Notes: generated by a model from the sequence alone, not told the origin. Numbered from the stretch's first letter, positions 43,807-54,356 are shown. The stretch is 64,000 bases of DNA from Caenispirillum bisanense (GCF_039523075.1 NZ_BAAAEP010000009.1:27408-91407), one strand, 5' to 3'. Program-made: numbers and translations.

Positions 43807-44427
43807 ATGGACTATCTGTTTCTGCGCGGCGTCGCCGTCGGCTTCGCCATTGCCGCGCCGGTCGGGCCGGTGGGCCTGCTGTGCATCCGCCGGGCGCTGG
43901 CCGACGGCCGCTTCGCCGCCTGGATCGCCGGCCTGGGCGCCGCCGTCGCCGACACCTTCTACGGCGCCGTCGCCGGGCTCGGCCTGACGCTGATTTCCGA
44001 CTTCCTGATGGAGCACCGCGTCGCCCTGTCGCTGGTGGGCGGCGCCTTCCTCATCCTGCTCGGCATCCACACCGCCCGCCTGCGGCCGACCCTGTGGCAG
44101 ACGCCGAAGGCGAAGCTCGGCCTGATGCGCGACTTCACCTCGTCGTTCGTGCTCACCCTCACCAACCCGGCGACCATCCTGGCCTTCATGGCGGTGTTCG
44201 CCGCCATGGGGGCGGTGCAGGTGACCGACGACACCATGGATGCGACGCTGCTGATCAGCGGCGTCTTCGTCGGCTCCGCCCTGTGGTGGGGGGTGCTGAG
44301 CACGCTCGCCGGCGCTGTCCGCCACCGCTTTTCCGAAGTCTGGCTGCTGTGGCTCAACCGCGGCTCGGGCGTGGTGCTGGTGCTGTTCGGGATCGGCGTG
44401 CTGGTGAGCGTGCTGGTGCTGGACTGA
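43807..44427 (+). CDS. LysE-family amino acid exporter
   Basis: A 206-residue inner-membrane protein with six hydrophobic segments. It starts 'YLFLRGVAVGFAIAAPVGPV' and continues 'GLLCIRRALADGRFAAWIAG'; the 'PVGPVG' and 'LTLTNPATILAFMAVFA' motifs are typical of LysE/RhtB exporters of amino acids or their derivatives. Substrate unknown. Solitary gene ending close to the convergent VOC gene. Confidence 0.88.
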   Translation: MDYLFLRGVAVGFAIAAPVGPVGLLCIRRALADGRFAAWIAGLGAAVADTFYGAVAGLGLTLISDFLMEHRVALSLVGGAFLILLGIHTARLRPTLWQTPKAKLGLMRDFTSSFVLTLTNPATILAFMAVFAAMGAVQVTDDTMDATLLISGVFVGSALWWGVLSTLAGAVRHRFSEVWLLWLNRGSGVVLVLFGIGVLVSVLVLD

Positions 44428-44469
44428 GGGGCGGCAGCGCGCCGCCCCGCCCCTCGTCATGCCTCCGCC

Positions 44470-44874
44470 CTACCCCTGGCCTTCGGCCGCTGCCCGCCGC
44501 GGCGGCTGGTGCGGCACGTATTCCGCCAGCAGGCCGTCGGGATGCTTCACGAACAGGGTGCGGGTGCCGGCTTCGGTGGTCTTTTCCTCCATCACCTCGC
44601 CGCCGATGTAGGTGAAGGCCTTCTTCACGGCGTCGAGATCGTCCACCTCCAGCGTCAGGGCGATGGCCTCGAAGGGCCGGCGGGCGGCCGGCTCGCCGGC
44701 CACCACCAGCACCGACAGGGCCGGCGAGCGGACCCCGGCCATGCGCACCTTCTGTTCCTTGTACCCATACCGCAGGGTGACCTCGCCGCCGGTCAGGCCG
44801 CGGTAGAAGTCGACTACGTCATCAAGGGCGCGGGCGTCGCAGAACACCCGCACCCAGGACTGCAGCACATGCAT
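44470..44874 (-). CDS. VOC (glyoxalase/bleomycin-resistance fold) family protein
   Basis: A 134-residue protein starting MHVLQSWVRVFCDARALDDV, with GGGAAGG upstream. One VOC unit: 'VDFYRGLTGGEVTLRYGYKE', 'PFEAIALTLEVDDLDAVKKA', 'EAGTRTLFVKHPDGLLAEYV'. The final Glu is a usual metal ligand in the fold; other ligands are not clear. Function unknown. It is 20 bases downstream of the Asd-like gene, probably one transcript. Confidence 0.82.
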   Translation of the reverse strand: MHVLQSWVRVFCDARALDDVVDFYRGLTGGEVTLRYGYKEQKVRMAGVRSPALSVLVVAGEPAARRPFEAIALTLEVDDLDAVKKAFTYIGGEVMEEKTTEAGTRTLFVKHPDGLLAEYVPHQPPRRAAAEGQG

Positions 44875-44893
44875 GATGCCTTCCCTCCCCCCG

Positions 44894-45919
44894 TCAGCCC
44901 TGGCCGTGCAGCCGGGCGGCCAGCAGTTCGCCCACCTGGGCGGCGTTGATGGCCTGGCGGCGCAGATTGTCGCCGGCCATCCAGAAGCTGGCGGCATTGT
45001 CGGCGGAGGTATCGGCGCGCACGCGGCTGATGAACAGACCGTCCTCGCCGTGGGTCTCGGCCGGGGTGACGTAGCCGTGTTCCTCGCGGTAGTCGACCAC
45101 CGAGATGGCCTCCGCCTTGCGCCATTCGGCGCGCAGCTGGTCCTCGTTGAAGCCCTCCTCGCACTCGACGTTGACGAAGGCGCCATGGCCGACGAACACC
45201 GGCACCACCGCCGCATTGACGTGGCAGGCAAGGTCGGCGCCGAACATCTTGAAGATCTCCTGCGTCACCACCTGTTCCTCGCTGGTGGCGCCGCCCTTCT
45301 CGAAGCCGCCAGCGGCCGGCAGCACGTTGAAGGCGATCTGCTTGCTGAACTCCGCCTGGTTCGACGTGATCGGCTCGTTCACGAAGATGCCGCGGGTCTG
45401 GTTGAACAGCTCGTCCATGGCGCCGCGACCGTAGGCCGACACCGACTGGAAGGTGGTGACGACGCAGCGCAGGACGCTGAAGGCATCGTGGATGGGGCCA
45501 AGCGCCTGGGCCAGCATCAGGGTCATGGTGCGCGGGGTGGCGACGATGCGGCCGTCGCCCAGCTTGTCCAGCGCCTTCGGGTTGACGTCGGCGGCCACCA
45601 GCGGCACCGCCGGGTCGAGGCGGAAGGCGCCCGACAGGTCCACCGCCGCCGCCCCGGCGGCAATGGCGCGCTCCACCGGCTTGCGGGCCTCGCGCTCCGG
45701 CAGGGCGCAGTAGACGATGTCGGTGCCGGCGAAATCGAAGCGCTCCAGGTCGTCGACGTCGAGCACGTCATCCTCGCCGAACGACAGCTGGCTGCCGACG
45801 GTACGGCCGCCGCCCAGGGCGGTCACGTCGCCGGCGCGGACGCCGCGCTCCGCCAGAACGTGAAGGAGTTCGCGCCCGACATTGCCGGAGGCGCCGAGTA
45901 CCGCGATGCGTAGAGCCAT
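44894..45919 (-). CDS. Aspartate-semialdehyde dehydrogenase-like protein lacking the catalytic Cys
   Basis: A 341-residue Asd-family protein started at MALRIAVLGASGNVGRELLH. The NADP-binding 'GASGNVG', 'VYCALPEREARKPVERAIAA' and the dimer/second-domain 'TTFQSVSAYGRGAMDELFNQ' are present. In true Asd enzymes the nucleophile is in 'NPNCST'; here the equivalent stretch reads 'VATPRTMTLML', with no Cys. The later substrate-Arg region, normally 'VRVPVFVGHS', reads 'AAVVPVFVGHG'. It is therefore probably not a functional dehydrogenase, comparable to the E. coli Usg paralog. A real asd is expected elsewhere in the genome. Confidence 0.88.
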   Translation of the reverse strand: MALRIAVLGASGNVGRELLHVLAERGVRAGDVTALGGGRTVGSQLSFGEDDVLDVDDLERFDFAGTDIVYCALPEREARKPVERAIAAGAAAVDLSGAFRLDPAVPLVAADVNPKALDKLGDGRIVATPRTMTLMLAQALGPIHDAFSVLRCVVTTFQSVSAYGRGAMDELFNQTRGIFVNEPITSNQAEFSKQIAFNVLPAAGGFEKGGATSEEQVVTQEIFKMFGADLACHVNAAVVPVFVGHGAFVNVECEEGFNEDQLRAEWRKAEAISVVDYREEHGYVTPAETHGEDGLFISRVRADTSADNAASFWMAGDNLRRQAINAAQVGELLAARLHGQG

Positions 45920-45959
45920 GTGTTCACTGCTTTCGGTCGGAGAAGCGTCTGCGTTGAAC

Positions 45960-46634
45960 TCAACGCTGCGCAATCTGTTCCGCCCCGCTCGTCATTTCAA
46001 CCCATTCCGCGAAGGTCAGCGGCGGCGCCGACGGGCGGCCGGAGGGCAGCAGCGGCCCGAACGAGGCCATTTCCACCCCCTCCGTCGCCGGCACCTCGCC
46101 ATCGTCGAAGGTCGGCTTGTCGCTGTAGAAGTGATGACGGCCGATGCGCGCGGTTTCCTGCAGGCGGTCGGCCCAGTCGGGGCGAACATAGTCGGCATGG
46201 TACCACAGGGCGCCGCCCGTGGGGTCGTCAATGCCGCTGGTCATGCGCAGCATCGCCACCGCCAGCAGCAGCGACTGGCGCCAGCTCTGCTGGTCATCCG
46301 GCTGGTTGGGCAGGCCGTTGCAGGTCCAGGAGAACTGGCACAGGTGCTGTTCCGACGACAGGTTCTGGGTGATGACCTTGCACAGGTCACGCGGGAAACG
46401 CTTGTCGCGGGCGCGGTTCAGCACCACGTGGGCCACCGCCACGCGACCGCGCAGCGACTCGCCGCGGGCCTCGAAGTAGTCGTTGAGGGCGAGGCAGATC
46501 AGCTCGTCGCGCGAGCCCGCCAGGCCTTCCGACGGCAGGGAAATGTCTTCCGGCACCTCGACCGAAAACGCGTTCCCGGTTGCCGGGGCGATGAGCAGCA
46601 TCATCGCCACCAGCACGGTCAACAGTCGTTTCAT
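45960..46634 (-). CDS. SleB-type cell wall hydrolase
   Basis: A 224-residue secreted protein: signal peptide MKRLLTVLVAMMLLIAPATG, then a SleB/Hydrolase_2 domain with the catalytic-Glu motif 'ALNDYFEARGESLRGRVAVA', 'HVVLNRARDKRFPRDLCKVI', 'CQFSWTCNG', 'ALWYHADYVRPDWA'. These enzymes are lytic transglycosylase-like murein hydrolases, known from spore cortex lysis but common in non-sporulating alphaproteobacteria. It is transcribed away from lrgAB, which encode holin-like membrane proteins that control murein hydrolases. Confidence 0.88.
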   Translation of the reverse strand: MKRLLTVLVAMMLLIAPATGNAFSVEVPEDISLPSEGLAGSRDELICLALNDYFEARGESLRGRVAVAHVVLNRARDKRFPRDLCKVITQNLSSEQHLCQFSWTCNGLPNQPDDQQSWRQSLLLAVAMLRMTSGIDDPTGGALWYHADYVRPDWADRLQETARIGRHHFYSDKPTFDDGEVPATEGVEMASFGPLLPSGRPSAPPLTFAEWVEMTSGAEQIAQR

Positions 46635-46762
46635 CGTAGCATTCACCTCGCAGCCTGCTGGTCCGCCCGCCGTCCCCGCCGCGCGTTCACCCGCGCGGAC
46701 CGTCAGCCCGACTGGCCGACGGAACGGACCACCGTCACATGCGTCCTCTCTGGTATATGGGT

Positions 46763-46801
46763 GCGATTGTGCATCGCAAAAACGTTTGCTGCAACGCAGC
46801 A
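46763..46801. promoter_or_regulatory. Two adjacent palindromes between the SleB hydrolase and lrgA genes
   Basis: GCGAT-TGTGC-ATCGC (46763-46777) and TGCTGC-AAC-GCAGCA (46787-46801), ten bases apart in the divergent promoter region. They are candidate operators for one regulator acting on both directions. The core TTGTGCATCGC recurs as TTGTGCATTGC in the ccr-ecm intergenic region. Confidence 0.45.
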
Positions 46802-46897
46802 GGTTAAAAATGCTGTCCGCGATCAACAAAAATCATAGGATTCAGTGCCTTCTCGCGCATTCTGGCCACACCTCAAACCGTAACGAGGGTGCTCCGC

Positions 46898-47281
46898 ATG
46901 GCACTGCCGGTCATAACGCTTCTTCTCGGATGCCAGTTGCTCGGAGAAGTACTAGTCCGCCTGACGGAGGTTCCAGTGCCGGGCCCCGTGGTCGGAATGG
47001 CATTGCTTTTCCTTGCTCTTGTTCTCAGAGGATTACTTTACAAGGCGGAGACGCCCGAGGCCGTGCGTGACACCGCCGCCGGCCTGTTGCGGCACCTGTC
47101 GCTGCTGTTCGTGCCCGCCGGAGTCGGGGTGATGGTCCACCTGCCGCGGCTGGCGGAGGAGTGGCTGCCGCTGACCGTGGCGCTGGTGGTTTCGACGCTC
47201 CTCACCATCGTCGTCACCGGCGCGATCATGCAGGCGGCCCTGCGCCGTCGCTCCCACCATACGGACGGGGACGGGGCATGA
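46898..47281 (+). CDS. lrgA: CidA/LrgA family holin-like protein
   Basis: A 127-residue membrane protein with four hydrophobic segments. ATG at 46898 (MALPVITLLLGCQLLGEVLV) with GAGGG upstream; an in-frame GTG at 46889 is possible. Family motifs 'VPVPGPVVGMALLFLALVL' and 'LSLLFVPAGVGVMVHL'. LrgA proteins act with LrgB in controlling murein hydrolase activity or exporting small metabolites. Overlaps lrgB by 4 bases. Confidence 0.92.
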   Translation: MALPVITLLLGCQLLGEVLVRLTEVPVPGPVVGMALLFLALVLRGLLYKAETPEAVRDTAAGLLRHLSLLFVPAGVGVMVHLPRLAEEWLPLTVALVVSTLLTIVVTGAIMQAALRRRSHHTDGDGA

Positions 47282-48003
47282 CCGACGTCGGCGCCGACCT
47301 CTACGGCATCTGGGTCTATCTGGCGGCGGAGCCGCTGACCGGCCTGTTCATCACCCTGGTCGCCTACCAGATCGGCCTGGCGCTGTTCGAGCGCCTGGGC
47401 CGCACGCCGCTGCTCAACCCGGTGCTGACGGCGGTGCTGCTGATCGTCGGCCTGCTGACCGTCACCGGGGTGGAGTACCGCACCTATTTCGAGGGGGCGC
47501 AGTTCGTCCACTTCCTGCTCGGCCCGGCGACGGTGGCGCTGGCGGTGCCGCTTTATAACCAACTGGCCCAGGTGCGGCGGTCGCTGTCGGCGCTGGCGGC
47601 GGCGCTGGTGGCGGGCTCGCTCACCGCCGCCGGCAGCGCCGTGGCGCTCGGCTGGGTGCTGGGGGCGAGCGGCGAGACGGTAGTGTCGCTGGCGCCCAAG
47701 TCGGTCACCACCCCCATCGCCATGGGCATCGCGGAGCGACTCGGCGGCCTGCCGTCACTGACGGCGGTGCTGGTGATCCTGTCGGGGATCGTGGGCGCGG
47801 TGCTGGGGCCGGCGCTGCTGCGGCTGGTGCGGGTGCACGACGACCGGGCGCTGGGCCTCGCCCTCGGCGTTGCCAGTCACGGCATCGGCACCGCCCGCGC
47901 CATCCAGACCAGCGAGGTGGCGGGCGCCTTCGCCGGCCTCGCCATGGGGCTGAACGGGCTGCTGACCGCCGCCCTGCTGCCGCTGCTGTGGGCGATCCTG
48001 TGA
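47278..48003 (+). CDS. lrgB: LrgB family protein
   Basis: A 241-residue inner-membrane protein, with the ATG overlapping the lrgA stop. Several hydrophobic helices and the conserved 'FLLGPATVALAVPLYNQL', 'SLAPKSVTTPIAMGIAERLG', 'LALGVASHGIGTARAIQTSE'. Works with LrgA. Its own stop overlaps the start of the next gene (GTGA). Confidence 0.93.
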   Translation: MTDVGADLYGIWVYLAAEPLTGLFITLVAYQIGLALFERLGRTPLLNPVLTAVLLIVGLLTVTGVEYRTYFEGAQFVHFLLGPATVALAVPLYNQLAQVRRSLSALAAALVAGSLTAAGSAVALGWVLGASGETVVSLAPKSVTTPIAMGIAERLGGLPSLTAVLVILSGIVGAVLGPALLRLVRVHDDRALGLALGVASHGIGTARAIQTSEVAGAFAGLAMGLNGLLTAALLPLLWAIL

Positions 48004-48299
48004 GCGGCCGGCGCGAGGCCATCGGGCGCGCCCTCGACGCCCTGGCGCCCCGCCTGCCCCGCCACGAGCGGACGGCGGTGCTCGACCATGCCCTCGACAG
48101 CCCCGGCCTGCGCAAGGCGGCGCCGCAGACGGCGGCGTGGCTGTCGCTGGTCGCCTATGCCCGCCACGTCTTCACCGAATACGACGCCCTGCTGGCCGAC
48201 GGCTACGACGCCGACTCGGCCCGCTTCTTCGTGCTGGCGGAGCTGAACGCGGTGCTGGCCGACTGGGGCGTGCGGCGCGAGGTGGGCGGCGAGGACTGA
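48000..48299 (+). CDS. DUF2293 domain-containing protein
   Basis: A 99-residue soluble protein starting at GTG inside the lrgB stop. The central 'AWLSLVAYARHVFTEYDALLADGYDADSAR'-type region and 'FFVLAELNAVLADWGVRRE' match DUF2293, a small alphaproteobacterial/fungal family of unknown function. It is the third gene of a tightly overlapping lrgA-lrgB set, which may be a lead to its role. Confidence 0.85.
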   Translation: MSGRREAIGRALDALAPRLPRHERTAVLDHALDSPGLRKAAPQTAAWLSLVAYARHVFTEYDALLADGYDADSARFFVLAELNAVLADWGVRREVGGED

Positions 48300-48323
48300 T
48301 CCGCGCCGCCCAGTTCGTCGAAC

Positions 48324-50276
<1,953 letters not shown>

Positions 50277-50377
50277 GGACGGCTCTCCCTTGATCTTGTT
50301 GTGCGTGCGCAGACGGGTTTCGGATGATGCCCGATCTTCGCGCCCGCCGCCAAGCGGGGAGAACCGCCGGCGCCGCC

Positions 50378-50803
50378 CTACTCCGTCAGCGGTGCCAGGC
50401 AGTGGCGGCGGCGGGCGGCATCGTCGCGGTGGCGCTCGGCGCAGCCGGCCTGCAGCGCCTGCTCGAAGGCATAGTCGCCGCCCTTGCAGGACCGGCGCTT
50501 GTCGGGCTGGGTGGCGAACAGCATGTCGCAGCCGCTCAGCAGTGCCGTGTGCTGCACGCGGGTGAGGCCGCCGGTGAGCTGGCCGTCGTCGCTGCCGCTG
50601 CCGGTGAACAGCCGCGGGGCGGAGGCGATGTCGGGGGTGGTGCGCGATTGCGACGACACGCCGAAGCCGGCGCCGGGGTTGAAGTTCTCCCCCGGCGTGG
50701 GGCGGCCGCGCGGATCATGCAGGGTGCATGCCGACAGCAGCACAGCGGCCGCCGCCGTTGCCGCCAGGATGCCCGCGCCCGTTCGTGTCCTTGCTCGTGT
50801 CAT
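50378..50803 (-). CDS. Small putative lipoprotein
   Basis: A 141-residue protein started at MTRARTRTGAGILAATAAAA; lipobox 'LLSAC' puts the lipidated Cys near residue 26. The mature part is Gly/Ser/Arg-rich, with a Cys-containing C-terminal half ('RVQHTALLSGCDMLFATQPD', 'RSCKGGDYAFEQALQAGCAE', 'RRRHCLAPL') that may form disulfides. No family recognised. It is 101 bases upstream of the acetoacetyl-CoA synthetase gene on the same strand. Confidence 0.7.
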   Translation of the reverse strand: MTRARTRTGAGILAATAAAAVLLSACTLHDPRGRPTPGENFNPGAGFGVSSQSRTTPDIASAPRLFTGSGSDDGQLTGGLTRVQHTALLSGCDMLFATQPDKRRSCKGGDYAFEQALQAGCAERHRDDAARRRHCLAPLTE

Positions 50804-50890
50804 GGCCGCTCTCCGCCCGTCTCCGCCCGTGGGAAGACCCGGCTTAGCGCGCCGGCGCGGGCGGCGCAAGGGGCCGCCCGCGCCGCCGGC

Positions 50891-51373
50891 TCACAGATGG
50901 CTGAGGACGTTGTCGGCGCTGGAGACGTTGTACTGCCCCGGTTCCTCCACGAAGACCTGCTCGACCACGCCGTCGCGGGCGACGAGGGCGAAGCGCTGGC
51001 CGCGGATGCCCATGCCGTGCTTGCTGGCGTCCATGTCGAGGCCGAGTGCCTTGGTGAAGTCGCCGTTGCCGTCGGCCAGCATGGTGATCTTGCCCAGGCA
51101 TTCGTTCATGCGGCCCCAGGCGGTCATGACGAAGGCGTCGTTGACGGCCAGGCACACCACTTCGTCCACCCCCTTGGCCTTCAGGGCGTCGTACTTCTCG
51201 ACGAAGCCCGGCAGGTGCTTGGCGGAACAGGTGGGGGTGAAGGCGCCGGGAACGCTGAACAGCACCACCGTTCGGCCGCCGAACAGGGCGCCGGTGTCGA
51301 TGTCCTTGGGGCCTTCGTCGCTGGCCGCCTTGAGGGTCATGGCGGGGATGCGGTCGCCGGCGGAAACGGGCAT
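50891..51373 (-). CDS. Peroxiredoxin (Prx5/AhpE-like, thioredoxin-fold)
   Basis: A 160-residue protein started at MPVSAGDRIPAMTLK. The peroxidatic Cys is in 'LFSVPGAFTPTCSAKHLPGF' (about residue 49). Also 'EVVCLAVNDAFVMTAWGRMN' and 'FALVARDGVVEQVFVEEPG'. Prx5-type enzymes reduce H2O2 and alkyl hydroperoxides, resolved by glutathione/glutaredoxin or thioredoxin. It is 74 bases downstream of the ScsB-type reductase on the same strand. Confidence 0.94.
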   Translation of the reverse strand: MPVSAGDRIPAMTLKAASDEGPKDIDTGALFGGRTVVLFSVPGAFTPTCSAKHLPGFVEKYDALKAKGVDEVVCLAVNDAFVMTAWGRMNECLGKITMLADGNGDFTKALGLDMDASKHGMGIRGQRFALVARDGVVEQVFVEEPGQYNVSSADNVLSHL

Positions 51374-51447
51374 GGACGGTCCTCCATCAGGATTGCAGCG
51401 AATCAAACGCTGCCCTCACATGGGAGGTGGCGGTGCCGCTGTCCAGG

Positions 51448-53544
51448 TCAGCCGCCGGCCCGCACCAGGGCGTCGAGCACCGCCCGCTCGGTCAGCAGTT
51501 CGGGCAGCGGGATGCCCTCGGGCGCCGCCGGGCCGTAGACGACGTTGAAGGGAATGCCATAGCGGCCGAAGGACTGCAGATAGCGGCTGATGCGCTCGTC
51601 CGGGTTGGTCCAGTCGGCCTGCATGGGCACCACGCCCGGCTGCTTGAGGGCGCCGGCGACGGCGCCGCGGTCGACCACGGCGGCCTTGTTCACCTTGCAG
51701 GTGACGCACCAGTCGGCGGTGACGTCCACGAACACCACCTTGCCGTCGCCCACCAGGGTGGCGATGGCGGCCTCGTCGAAGGCGGCCCAGGCGGTGACCG
51801 CATCGGCGGCCGGCGCATCGGGCCGGCCAGCCGCCGGCCACCACGGCGCGGTGAAGGCGGCCACCGCCAGCCCGGCGACCACGCCCGCCGCCAGCCGTCC
51901 GCGCACCGCGCCGATCCGCCGCCGCGCTGCCAGCACCGCCACGGCAGCCAGCATGAGCGCCGCAACCCCCACCGCCGCCCGCGTCCCCACCTGCGCCGAC
52001 AGCACCCACAGCAGCCACACCGCCGTCAGGGCCAGGGCGCCGCCCAGCACCGTCTTCACCGTCAGCATCCAGCGGCCGGGCCTGGGCAGCAGGCGGGCGA
52101 TGCCGGGGGCGGCGGCGACCAGCAGGTAGGGCAGGCTCATGCCGATGCCAAGGGCGGCGAAGATGGCGGCGATCTCCAGCGGCCCGCGCGCCAGGGCAAA
52201 GCCGATGGCGGTACCGAGGAAGGGCGCCGAGCACGGCGTCGCCAGCAGCGTGGCGAACACGCCCGACCCGAAATGCCCGGCCATGCCGTGCGGCCGGTCG
52301 TGGGCGACGGCGACATCGCCGACCGCACCGGGCAGGCGGATCTCGAACAGGCCCCACAGGTTGGCGGCGAACAGCGACAGCAGCACGATCATGGCGACAA
52401 GGAACAGCGGCTGCTGGAACTGGATGCCCCAGCCGACCGCCGCGCCGGCCGCCTTCAGCGCCACCGCGCCGGCGGCGAGCAGCAGGAAGGTGGCGACGAT
52501 GCCGGCGGCGGTGGCGAGGAAGGCCAGCCGCACCGTCCGCCGCTCCGCCCCGCCCAGGCGGGCGACGCCCATCACCTTCAGGCTGAGCACCGGCAGCACG
52601 CAGGGCATGATGTTGAGGATGAGCCCGCCGAGCAGCGCCAGCCCCAGCATGGCGGCCAGCACCGGCGCACCGCCCACGGCGGGCGGCGCCGCCACCACGG
52701 CCGGCGCGGCCGCTGACTGCAGGCCGCGGTCGCCGTCGACGATGGTCAGGCGCAGCGCCTCGCCGGCGGTCAGGGTGCCTTCGCGCACCGCCGCCCGCAG
52801 CACGGCGGTGCGGCCGCCATCCTGCAGGGTGACCTGCGGCGGGCCGATGCGCAGCTCGTCCGGCCCTTCGACGAACAGGTCGGGCGCCCGCACCGGCGGA
52901 TCGGCGGTGACGGTCACCCGCAGTTGCTGGCGCTCGCCGCCGGTTTCCACCACCGCCTCGGTGACGGTCAGGCCGTTGCCGCTGCCGTAGGCTGGCACGC
53001 GCGCCTTCCAGCTTTCGATCAAGTGGGCGAACTGGGTCGGGCCGGCGGGGCCGCCGGGCAGCGCCAGGGCGAGGTCGACGCGGCCGGGAATGCAGATCTC
53101 GGCGCAGATGAGGTAATCCACCGACGCCTGCGCCCGCAGCGGCCGGCCGGCTTCTTCCAGCCGCACCGTCAGGGGATAGACCACTTCCGACTTGTAGCCC
53201 GCCGTCTCGATGCCGAGGACGCTGAAGCGGTGGGGGGCGGGGAAGGCCATCTCGGCGGCGGCCAGGTTTTCCGACCCCGACCAGTCGATTTCCGGTGGGT
53301 AGCCGGCATCGCCGGCATCGCGCCAATAGACCTTCCAGTCGTCCTTCAGGCGGAAGTGCAGGCCGAGGGTGAGGGTGTCGCGGTCGCCGGTGGAGCCTTC
53401 GGCCGCCACCAGCCGCACGTCGGCCTCGGCGGTTTCCACCCAGCCGGACGAGCCGGGCTCGGCCCACTGCGCCCGCGCCGGCAGGGCGACGGCCAGCAGG
53501 GCGGTCAGCACGAGGACGAACAGACGGGCGGCAGTGTGGCGCAT
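51448..53544 (-). CDS. Thiol:disulfide interchange protein, DsbD/ScsB type
   Basis: A 698-residue membrane reductase with signal peptide (MRHTAARLFVLVLTALLAVA). The N-terminal periplasmic domain has a Cys pair in 'VDYLICAEICIPGRVDLALA'. The central eight-helix domain has 'LILNIMPCVLPVLSLKVMG' and 'LLATPCSAPFLGTAIGFALA'. The C-terminal thioredoxin-like domain has 'DVTADWCVTCKVNKAAVVD' (WCxxC). Electrons pass from cytosolic thioredoxin through the membrane Cys pair to periplasmic clients. The large N-terminal domain is of the ScsB sort, linked to copper/peroxide tolerance. The neighbouring peroxiredoxin fits redox defence. Confidence 0.93.
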   Translation of the reverse strand: MRHTAARLFVLVLTALLAVALPARAQWAEPGSSGWVETAEADVRLVAAEGSTGDRDTLTLGLHFRLKDDWKVYWRDAGDAGYPPEIDWSGSENLAAAEMAFPAPHRFSVLGIETAGYKSEVVYPLTVRLEEAGRPLRAQASVDYLICAEICIPGRVDLALALPGGPAGPTQFAHLIESWKARVPAYGSGNGLTVTEAVVETGGERQQLRVTVTADPPVRAPDLFVEGPDELRIGPPQVTLQDGGRTAVLRAAVREGTLTAGEALRLTIVDGDRGLQSAAAPAVVAAPPAVGGAPVLAAMLGLALLGGLILNIMPCVLPVLSLKVMGVARLGGAERRTVRLAFLATAAGIVATFLLLAAGAVALKAAGAAVGWGIQFQQPLFLVAMIVLLSLFAANLWGLFEIRLPGAVGDVAVAHDRPHGMAGHFGSGVFATLLATPCSAPFLGTAIGFALARGPLEIAAIFAALGIGMSLPYLLVAAAPGIARLLPRPGRWMLTVKTVLGGALALTAVWLLWVLSAQVGTRAAVGVAALMLAAVAVLAARRRIGAVRGRLAAGVVAGLAVAAFTAPWWPAAGRPDAPAADAVTAWAAFDEAAIATLVGDGKVVFVDVTADWCVTCKVNKAAVVDRGAVAGALKQPGVVPMQADWTNPDERISRYLQSFGRYGIPFNVVYGPAAPEGIPLPELLTERAVLDALVRAGG

Positions 53545-53739
53545 GGACGATCCTCCGGCCACCGGGCCGGCAGCTTCTGGGTCAGGTTAGGCATGTGGGC
53601 CGAGGGCAGGATATGACTATGGACAGGTCCGCGGGCAAGCCTTTCCGGATTGAGGTGAAGCGGCTCACGCCCAAGTGATACACTGGCGGATGAAGCGGCA
53701 CCCCTTGCCGTCGGCTCGGCTTCGGCATAAGTGTTCGGG

Positions 53740-54315
53740 ATGACGATGACGCTTTCCACTTCGGGGTACCTGGTCGGCAAATGCCTGGTGGCGATGCCGG
53801 CGCTGGCGGACTCCAATTTCCATCGCACGGTGGTGTACGTCTGCGCGCATACCGCCGAGGGCGCCATGGGCCTGGTCGTGAACCGCACCATCGACCAGCT
53901 GTCCTTCGACGACATCCTGGAACAGATGGGCATCACCCCGAGCGTGCGCACCGACCAGATCCGCGTCCATTTCGGCGGCCCGGTGGAGGCCGCGCGCGGC
54001 TTCGTGCTGCACACCGCCGATTACCGCGACGACGGCACCCTGCCGGTGGACACCAACATCTCGCTGACCGCCACCGCCGAGGTGCTGAAGGACATCGCCG
54101 CCGGCCAGGGCCCGCGCCACAGCCTGATGGTGCTCGGCTATGCCGGCTGGGGCTCCGGCCAGCTCGACAGCGAGCTGAAGGACAATGCCTGGCTGATCTG
54201 CCAGCCCGACGAAGACCTGCTGTTCGGCGACGACAACGACAGCAAGTGGGGCCTGGCCATGACCCGCATGGGCATCGACACCGGCCGCCTGATCGACACC
54301 GCCGGCCACGCCTGA
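53740..54315 (+). CDS. YqgE/AlgH family protein
   Basis: A 191-residue protein from the ATG at 53740 (MTMTLSTSGYLVGKCLVAMP); an in-frame GTG at 53731 is an alternative. Conserved 'FHRTVVYVCAHTAEGAMGLV', 'VHFGGPVEAARGFVLHTADY', 'LGYAGWGSGQLDSELKDNAW'. A widely conserved UPF0301 family of unknown biochemical role. Divergently transcribed from the ScsB-type gene. Confidence 0.93.
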   Translation: MTMTLSTSGYLVGKCLVAMPALADSNFHRTVVYVCAHTAEGAMGLVVNRTIDQLSFDDILEQMGITPSVRTDQIRVHFGGPVEAARGFVLHTADYRDDGTLPVDTNISLTATAEVLKDIAAGQGPRHSLMVLGYAGWGSGQLDSELKDNAWLICQPDEDLLFGDDNDSKWGLAMTRMGIDTGRLIDTAGHA

Positions 54316-54334
54316 TCCCGGTGCGGAGCCGGGC

Positions 54335-54356
54335 TATTCCAAATATCTTGAGAATA
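54335..54356 (+). promoter_or_regulatory. Possible ArsR operator upstream of arsR
   Basis: Imperfect dyad TATTC (54335-54339) ... GAATA (54352-54356) around the A/T-rich CAAATATCTTGA, in otherwise GC-rich sequence and 39 bases before the arsR start. It shares TATTCC with the dyad before arsP (reverse strand). Confidence 0.4.
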
